From NCBI RefSeq assembly GCF_000233455.1, contig NZ_JH376429.1:97227-161226 (forward strand): a DNA stretch of 64,000 nt. Direction: 5' to 3'. Below, piece by piece: positions 58,778-64,000 of this stretch (the first letter of the stretch is position 1; the number at the start of each line of letters is the position of its first letter). Below the pieces are notes generated by a model. It was not told the origin of the DNA, searched no databases, and was given only the letters and a program-made list of their open reading frames with translations. The position numbers and the translations under genes were made by a program. The DNA is from [Clostridium] citroniae WAL-17108. GTDB taxonomy: Bacteria; Bacillota; Clostridia; Lachnospirales; Lachnospiraceae.

Positions 58778-58823
58778 CAAAAAACCGGTACACAGGCGCC
58801 TTCGCAGCACCCGGATACCGGTT
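58778..58823 (-). terminator. intrinsic terminator after nfnB
   Basis: Minus strand AACCGGTA, long loop (G/C rich), TACCGGTT, then TTTTGTG. Works on either strand; sits 60 bases after the nfnB stop. Confidence 0.85.
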
Positions 58824-58882
58824 CTTTTTCCTTCCGTCAAAGGAAAATCCTTTGCCAGTCCACTTTTTGACTATCTCTTTGT

Positions 58883-60271
58883 TTATTTACTTCCGTGAAG
58901 GAACTCATCAATTCCCCTTGCGCCTGCACGGCCTGCCTCCATTGCGAGGATAACTGTGGCGGCACCTGTCACGGCGTCTCCGCCTGCATATACGCCTTCC
59001 TTGGTGGTCTTTCCATTGGACTCATCCGCTATAATGCATTTCCAGCGGTTGGTCTCAAGTCCCTCTGTGGTGGAGCTTATCAGCGGGTTGGGGGAGGTTC
59101 CAAGGGACATGATCACTGCGTCCACGTCAATGGTATAGTCGGAGCCGGCTATCTCCACCGGCCTGCGGCGGCCTGATGCATCGGGCTCACCCAGTTCCAT
59201 CTTACGCACTACCATGCCTTTTACCCATCCGTTGTCATCTGTAAGGATCTCCACAGGATTGGTCAGAAGGTTAAAGATGATCCCTTCTTCCTTTGCATGG
59301 TGCACTTCCTCCACTCGGGCCGGAAGCTCCGCCTCGCTTCTCCTGTATACGATATGTACTTCTGCACCCAGACGCAGGGCTGTTCTGGCAGCATCCATGG
59401 CCACGTTTCCGCCTCCTACCACTGCTACCCTTTTTCCCAGATAGATCGGGGTATCGTAGTCATCCCTGAATGCTTTCATCAGGTTGCTTCTTGTAAGGTA
59501 TTCATTGGCTGAGAATACGCCGCTGGCATTCTCTCCCGGGATTCCCATGAACTTGGGAAGCCCTGCGCCGGAACCGATGAATACGGCCTTAAAGCCTTCC
59601 TCATCCATCAGCTCATCAATGGTCACGGACTTTCCGATGATTACATTGGTCTCTATTTTTACGCCCAGTTTTCTTACATTATCGATCTCAGGCTGTACCA
59701 CTCCTGATTTAGGCAGACGGAATTCAGGAATACCGTAGGTAAGCACGCCGCCCGGCTCATGGAGCGCCTCAAAAATGGTCACCTCATATCCCATCTTGGC
59801 CAGGTCTCCTGCACAGGTAAGCCCTGCCGGGCCGGAACCGATGACAGCCACCTTCATGCCGTTGGTCTTATCCGGCTTTGCCGGTACAAATCCATGCTCC
59901 TTGGACCAGTCAGCCACAAAACGCTCCAGCTTTCCGATGGAAATAGGCTCTCCCTTGATGCCGCGGATACATTTTCCTTCACACTGGCTCTCCTGGGGGC
60001 ACACACGTCCGCACACAGCTGGAAGGGCGCTGGACTCTGCTATGGTATTGGCTGCATCCTCGAATTTTCCTTCCTTTACTTCTGAGATGAACTTGGGAAT
60101 ATTGATGGCAACCGGACATCCCTGGATGCACTTGGCATTCTTACAGTTGATGCAGCGCTGTGCCTCTTCCTGCGCCTCTTCCTGGTTGTATCCCAGACAC
60201 ACTTCCTTAAAATTAGTTGCTCTTTCCTGTGGGTCCTGCTCCCTTACCGGTATCTTCTTTAATACGTCCAT
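58883..60271 (-). CDS. nfnB: NfnB / NADPH-dependent glutamate synthase small-chain-like
   Basis: 462 residues. N-terminal Fe-S part (RCINCKNAKCIQGCPVAINI ... CGRVCPQESQCEGKC) for two [4Fe-4S] clusters, a FAD loop (VAVIGSGPAGLTCAGDLAKM), an NAD(P) loop (VAVVGGGNVAMDAARTALRL) and the C-terminal YAGGDAVTGAATVILAMEAG. This is the GltD-like large subunit of NADH-dependent reduced ferredoxin:NADP+ oxidoreductase, an electron-bifurcating cytoplasmic enzyme, when paired with NfnA as here. Without the partner it would be called gltD/gltA. Overlaps nfnA by one base (TAATG). Confidence 0.9.
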   Translation of the reverse strand: MDVLKKIPVREQDPQERATNFKEVCLGYNQEEAQEEAQRCINCKNAKCIQGCPVAINIPKFISEVKEGKFEDAANTIAESSALPAVCGRVCPQESQCEGKCIRGIKGEPISIGKLERFVADWSKEHGFVPAKPDKTNGMKVAVIGSGPAGLTCAGDLAKMGYEVTIFEALHEPGGVLTYGIPEFRLPKSGVVQPEIDNVRKLGVKIETNVIIGKSVTIDELMDEEGFKAVFIGSGAGLPKFMGIPGENASGVFSANEYLTRSNLMKAFRDDYDTPIYLGKRVAVVGGGNVAMDAARTALRLGAEVHIVYRRSEAELPARVEEVHHAKEEGIIFNLLTNPVEILTDDNGWVKGMVVRKMELGEPDASGRRRPVEIAGSDYTIDVDAVIMSLGTSPNPLISSTTEGLETNRWKCIIADESNGKTTKEGVYAGGDAVTGAATVILAMEAGRAGARGIDEFLHGSK

Positions 60272-61161
60272 TATTCCTCACCTCCGCAATTTCCGCATCC
60301 GCCGTGGTGTGTTGCGCCTTCCTTCAGTCTTAAGAGCGCCCTGCCTTCCTCTGTCTTATACATCAGCTGGCGTTTCATGGCCTGGTCAAAATCCACCAAA
60401 TGGCCGTCAAACTCAGGACCGTCCACGCATGCGAACTTTACTTCTCCGCCCACGCTGACGCGGCAGGCGCCGCACATGCCGGTTCCATCCACCATGATGG
60501 GGTTCAGGCTGACAATGGTGGGAATGCCTAATTCCTTGGTAAGCTTGCATACGAATTTCATCATGATCATGGGACCGATGGCCACGCACACATCATATTT
60601 CTTTCCTTCATTTTCAACCAGGTCCTTGATGACCTCAGTAACCATGCCTTTGCGCTCATAGGAACCATCGTCTGTTGTTATGTACAGATTGCCTGCCACT
60701 GCCCTTAATTCATCTTCCAGTATAAGCAGGTCCTTTGTCTTGGAGCCTTCAATGACATCCACGTCAATGCCGTTTTCCTTCATCCACTTAACCTGTGGAT
60801 AAACAGGAGCAGAACCAACGCCGCCGGCCACAAAGAGGTAGCGTCTTTTTTTTACTTCTTCCAGGTCTTCCTTTACGAACTCGGAAGGCTGGCCCAGAGG
60901 TCCCACGAAATCCTGGAAATAATCCCCGGCTTTTAAGCCTGCCATGCGCTCGGTGGAAGCGCCTACTGTCTGGAATACAATGGTGACAAGCCCTTTCTCC
61001 CTGTTGAAATCACAGATGGTAAGGGGAATCCTCTCTCCTGCCTCATCCATCTTAACGATCACAAATTCACCCGGCTGGCAGGCTCTGGCTACACGCGGTG
61101 CTTCCACGTCCATCAGATAGATCTTGTCTGCCAGGCATTCTGCCTTAACAATCTTATACAT
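60271..61161 (-). CDS. nfnA: NfnA / FAD-NAD(P) binding ferredoxin-NADP reductase subunit
   Basis: 296 residues. FAD binding (EFVIVKMDEAGERIPLTICD), NAD loop (YLFVAGGVGSAPVYPQVKW), and near the end a [2Fe-2S] ligand set DGTGMCGACRVSVGGEVKFACVDG. Homologous to dihydroorotate dehydrogenase electron-transfer subunit (PyrK) and NfnA of clostridia. With NfnB it couples NADPH formation to reduced ferredoxin and NADH. Ends THHGGCGNCGG, an unusual Cys-rich tail. GGAGGAG start. Confidence 0.9.
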   Translation of the reverse strand: MYKIVKAECLADKIYLMDVEAPRVARACQPGEFVIVKMDEAGERIPLTICDFNREKGLVTIVFQTVGASTERMAGLKAGDYFQDFVGPLGQPSEFVKEDLEEVKKRRYLFVAGGVGSAPVYPQVKWMKENGIDVDVIEGSKTKDLLILEDELRAVAGNLYITTDDGSYERKGMVTEVIKDLVENEGKKYDVCVAIGPMIMMKFVCKLTKELGIPTIVSLNPIMVDGTGMCGACRVSVGGEVKFACVDGPEFDGHLVDFDQAMKRQLMYKTEEGRALLRLKEGATHHGGCGNCGGEE

Positions 61162-61199
61162 GGTTCTCCTCCTGATTTGTTATAAATAGTAATTTATAA

Positions 61200-62114
61200 T
61201 TAGCCCACTTGAATGGTATAGCTCTTACTCCATGATTCCCATCCAGGCAGGGAAATGATACCTTTCCTGTCTTTTAACTCTCCCTTATACCCTTCTGACG
61301 CGCAGATCCCATACCATGGCTCCAGGCAGACAAAGGGGTGGGTATCCTCTATGGTCCAGACTGCCAAATAAGGAAAGTCATCGCACCCCATGGTCACATA
61401 GGGCCTGCCGTCCAATAACAGGCTCACACTGCTGACCTGTGCATCATCAAACATATAGGTGAGGGCTGTATCGAAAAACCCCTTTGTCAGTTCCACCCGG
61501 CCGTCCTGAAGCGAAAGGGTTCCCGCCAGTTCCTCCGACTCATATCCCCCACTGGTGGGGGCAAGATAGTGAAGTTCCTCCTGAAACTGTCCTTTCCTGC
61601 ATCCTTCCCGGTTAAACTCAAAGGTGTAATCGTAGATGCTACGCCCCTCCGGCACCTGAAATGCAGGGTGTCCGCCCATCATAAACAGCATTTCCCCGGA
61701 ATCCAGGTTTGTCACCTTCCACATCACAGTGATGGTGCGGCCTTCCAGCCTGTGCCCGATCTCCAGTTCAAAATGGAAGGGATATTTTTCAAATGTTTCC
61801 GGCGTATCCTTAAGCTTAAACCAGCACTCATCCAGATCACACAGGACCGGTTCAAATTCCATGTCCCTGGCAAATCCATGCTGGGTCGGCATCTGATATT
61901 CTTTTTCTTCATAAATATATCGGCCTTCATAGCACTTTCCCACAAAAGGAAAAAGCACAGGCGCATGGCGGTCCCAAACAGCAGGGTCAGCGCCCCAAAG
62001 TACATCTCTCCCGGCCTTCTTATCAAAAATCCTGGTGAGTTCCGCCCCGTGTCTGGCCACGGTGACCAAAAGTTCATCATTTTCCAGTGTAAATAGTGTT
62101 CCATCTGCTTTCAT
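61200..62114 (-). CDS. aldose 1-epimerase family protein
   Basis: 304 residues. TLENDELLVTVARHGAELTR, GRDVLWGADPAVWDRHAPVL, FPFVGKCYEGRYIYEEKEYQ, PTQHGFARDMEF, MGGHPAFQVPEG and CLEPWYGICASEGY. These match LacX/YeaD-like galactose mutarotase relatives: HGF and HPAF hold the catalytic His pair, with Glu near the end in LEPWYG. Acts on sugar anomers in the cytoplasm; substrate not defined. GGGGGAA start; single gene. Confidence 0.9.
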   Translation of the reverse strand: MKADGTLFTLENDELLVTVARHGAELTRIFDKKAGRDVLWGADPAVWDRHAPVLFPFVGKCYEGRYIYEEKEYQMPTQHGFARDMEFEPVLCDLDECWFKLKDTPETFEKYPFHFELEIGHRLEGRTITVMWKVTNLDSGEMLFMMGGHPAFQVPEGRSIYDYTFEFNREGCRKGQFQEELHYLAPTSGGYESEELAGTLSLQDGRVELTKGFFDTALTYMFDDAQVSSVSLLLDGRPYVTMGCDDFPYLAVWTIEDTHPFVCLEPWYGICASEGYKGELKDRKGIISLPGWESWSKSYTIQVG

Positions 62115-62252
62115 ATGGATTCCCCCAATCTGCTTGTGAGAATTTACAGCTGCACAAGCTTTATATTATCATTTTCTGCATCATGTTACAACTGCTTTTT
62201 CTAAAATTCCTAAATATTTTTTAGATTTTAGTCGTAATATACAATTTTTTTG

Positions 62253-62744
62253 TTATTTTATCCGTTGGAACTTCTGAAAGGTGTAACAAAGGTCAAAATA
62301 TGTCTGTTCATCCCCCTCATCCGTCATTCTCCAATCCCCATCATTTTCCAGATTTTTGAAAAATGTGTCCGCGTCATAGGTGTAGTCAATGCGGGTTACA
62401 TGTACGGTGTCTGCGTAGGGCAGAAACTGTTCATAGATGCTCTGTCCGCCTATGATATAGATATCATTGGTGTCAAAAGCCTGGAGCCATTCCATGGCTT
62501 CCTCCAAGGAATGGCACACATGGGCACCTTTGATCTTATAATCCTCATCCCGGGTCAGCACCAGATTCTTTCTGTTTCCCAGGGGCTGTCCTCCGGGCAG
62601 GCTTTCCAAGGTCTTGCGCCCCATAACCACCACCTTGCCTGCGGTCTCCCTCATCAGCGTCTGCTGGTCCGCCGGAATGGTCACCAGGACCCGTCCGTCT
62701 TTTCCAATGGCCCAGTGCCTGTCAGCTGCTACGATCAGATTCAT
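62253..62744 (-). CDS. folA: dihydrofolate reductase, second copy
   Basis: 163 residues. MNLIVAADRHWAIGKDGRVL, ATIPADQQ-type segment (catalytic Asp region), GKVVVMGRKTLESLPGGQPL, NRKNLVLTRD, NDIYIIGGQSIYEQFLPYAD. Full DHFR layout. It overlaps the first copy by four bases (ATGA) and the two share most landmarks, so a tandem duplication. Divergence is considerable (TIPADQQTLMRETAGK versus HLPGDMKYFRETTRGK). Confidence 0.85.
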   Translation of the reverse strand: MNLIVAADRHWAIGKDGRVLVTIPADQQTLMRETAGKVVVMGRKTLESLPGGQPLGNRKNLVLTRDEDYKIKGAHVCHSLEEAMEWLQAFDTNDIYIIGGQSIYEQFLPYADTVHVTRIDYTYDADTFFKNLENDGDWRMTDEGDEQTYFDLCYTFQKFQRIK

Positions 62745-63238
62745 TCCTGCTGCCTCCTTGTATAGATCCTGAATTCATAGGCCAGGCCGTTATACTCCTG
62801 CATTTCACCCACACGCTCCCACTCCCAGTCCTTTTCCCGGTCCAGATCCACAAACTTTGTATCTGCCTGGAAAATACCGTGGATACAGGTGACATATGCC
62901 TTTTTACAGTATGGAAGAAATTCCCCGTAGATCATTCCTCCTCCTATGATGAATATATCCTCCTCCGGATACTGCTTTAATGTCTCAAGGGTTTCATTTA
63001 CATCATGACATACAGTCACTCCCTCAGGGCAGTAATCCCGGTTCTGGGTCAGCACAATGTTGACCCGGTTCTTAAGAGGTTTTGCGTCAGGAAAGCTTTC
63101 CAGGGTTTTTCTTCCCATCACCACGATCTTTCCCCGGGTGGTTTCCCGAAAATATTTCATATCTCCCGGCAGATGGGTCAAAAGTCCTCCGTCCCTGCCG
63201 ATTCCCCATGCTTCATCCACTGCCACGATCAAGTTCAT
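62741..63238 (-). CDS. folA: dihydrofolate reductase, first copy
   Basis: 165 residues from ATG 63238, chosen for AGGAGG 9 bases upstream. MNLIVAVDEAWGIGRDGGLL, THLPGDMKYFRETTRGKIVV, MGRKTLESFPDAKPLKNRVN, DIFIIGGGMIYGEFLPYCKK. Canonical DHFR with Asp in LPGDMKYF; NADPH-dependent reduction of dihydrofolate produced by thymidylate synthase, whose gene is divergent next door. Confidence 0.9.
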   Translation of the reverse strand: MNLIVAVDEAWGIGRDGGLLTHLPGDMKYFRETTRGKIVVMGRKTLESFPDAKPLKNRVNIVLTQNRDYCPEGVTVCHDVNETLETLKQYPEEDIFIIGGGMIYGEFLPYCKKAYVTCIHGIFQADTKFVDLDREKDWEWERVGEMQEYNGLAYEFRIYTRRQQE

Positions 63239-63351
63239 GTAAGACCTCCTGTCTTTGGTTGCAGTATTTACTGTCATTGGTCCAAACAAAAGAATTATAG
63301 CATGAAACCTTGCAGAAAGAAAGATTTTCTCTTTCTAATCCGTATAACCTC

Positions 63352-63360
63352 TGCTATAAT
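63352..63360 (+). promoter_or_regulatory. extended -10 promoter of thyA
   Basis: TGCTATAAT (TG-n plus perfect TATAAT). No strong -35 upstream; a small hairpin (AGAAAGA/TCTTTCT) lies at about 63314-63336. AAGGAG follows before the ATG at 63392. Confidence 0.75.
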
Positions 63361-63391
63361 AGGTTCATATTTGACATAAGGAGTAATGTAC

Positions 63392-64000
63392 ATGAGTTAT
63401 GCAGACCAGATATTTATACAGAATTGCAGGGATATTTTAGACCATGGTGTATGGGATACGGACTACCAGGTCCGCCCCGTGTGGGAGGACGGCGCTCCTG
63501 CCCATACCATCAAGCGTTTTGGAATTGTTAACCGTTACGATCTGTCAGGTGAATTTCCCGTGATCACCTTAAGGCGTACGGCTTTTAAATCAGCAGTGGA
63601 CGAGCTGCTCTGGATATGGCAGAAGAAATCCAACAACATCCACGACCTGAACAGCCATATATGGGATTCCTGGGCTGATGAGAACGGTTCCATCGGCAAG
63701 GCATACGGATACCAGCTGGGAGTGAAGCATCGCTATAAGGAGGGGGACTTCGACCAGGTGGACCGCATCCTTTATGACTTAAAGCACAACCCTTTAAGCA
63801 GGCGGATCATGTCCAATATCTACAACCACCACGACCTGCACGAGATGAACCTCTACCCATGTGCCTACAGCATGACATTTAATGTGTCCGGCCACACGCT
63901 GAACGGAATACTGAACCAGCGTTCCCAGGACATGCTTACGGCCAACAGCTGGAATGTGTGCCAGTACGCCGTGCTGCTCCACATGTTTGCCCAGGTAAGC
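63392..64000 (+). CDS. thyA: thymidylate synthase, N-terminal part (runs off right edge)
   Basis: Plus-strand frame from ATG 63392 (TAAGGAG upstream) with no stop to 64000, 203 residues. MSYADQIFIQNCRDILDHGV, FPVITLRRTAFKSAVDELLW, LNSHIWDSWADENGSIGKAY, then NLYPCAYSMTF with the catalytic Cys and LNGILNQRSQDMLTANSWNV. Classic ThyA, converting dUMP to dTMP with methylenetetrahydrofolate; it consumes the folate regenerated by the adjacent DHFRs. Confidence 0.93.
   Translation, partial: MSYADQIFIQNCRDILDHGVWDTDYQVRPVWEDGAPAHTIKRFGIVNRYDLSGEFPVITLRRTAFKSAVDELLWIWQKKSNNIHDLNSHIWDSWADENGSIGKAYGYQLGVKHRYKEGDFDQVDRILYDLKHNPLSRRIMSNIYNHHDLHEMNLYPCAYSMTFNVSGHTLNGILNQRSQDMLTANSWNVCQYAVLLHMFAQVS

Noticed and set aside
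58596..58793. 65-codon minus-strand frame before the surface gene
   Set aside because: It covers the promoter and the hairpins, has no ribosome site and no protein pattern.

Overview
The window looks like the chromosome of an anaerobic gut Firmicute, most likely Lachnospiraceae of the Enterocloster/Clostridium type. It carries the right-hand ~38.5 kb of a large prophage. The lineage call rests on the NfnAB-type transhydrogenase pair, the GGGtGRT/scaffold gene pair, huge Cna-B surface proteins, strong AGGAGG ribosome sites and ATG/GTG/TTG starts. The phage part is visibly more A+T rich than the chromosomal part (38.6-64 kb). I ran no searches; family names are from recognition of motifs.

1-38.5 kb, prophage. 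Nearly everything is on the minus strand and runs out of the left edge. Reading in transcription direction (right to left): the integrase is alone on the plus strand at the right border. Next come 28-37 kb of small, separately transcribed genes, most with their own terminator and many with a shared ~30-bp promoter-like motif. A middle block (10-28 kb) holds DUF6353 paralogues, a SleB-like hydrolase, a 1366-residue helicase-primase-polymerase fusion, SSB, a degenerate-looking methylase, a SNF2-type helicase, LemA and many small conserved phage proteins. After that come a structured RNA gene with a lipoprotein/membrane-protein pair, two nucleases, a large protein with the DFDGD motif of two-barrel RNA polymerases, and finally HNH, TerS-like, TerL and portal genes. 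No CI-like repressor is recognisable.

The most interesting idea is a phage transcription system. The protein at 4381-7128 has the DFDGD motif and the downstream serine/Asp-Lys block of YonO/QDE-1-like polymerases, helix-turn-helix segments at both ends, and an N-terminal tag (PRRSGRYPWG) repeated in a second phage protein. Ten copies of a compact motif (CGC, A/T run, TTACA, 5-6 bases, TATTRTG) sit just upstream of small genes, of a tRNA-like RNA, and of the polymerase operon itself. These could be its promoters.

38.6-64 kb, chromosome. GGGtGRT protein and Fe-S scaffold protein; a MATE transporter; a 4083-residue surface protein joining a thioester adhesin domain, many Cna-B repeats, a sorting-signal-like anchor and a complete class-B-like sortase in one chain; a 1313-residue surface protein with about 16 thrombospondin-type-3-like calcium loops; NfnB/NfnA; an aldose-1-epimerase relative; two tandem dihydrofolate reductases; and, divergent, thyA running off the right edge.
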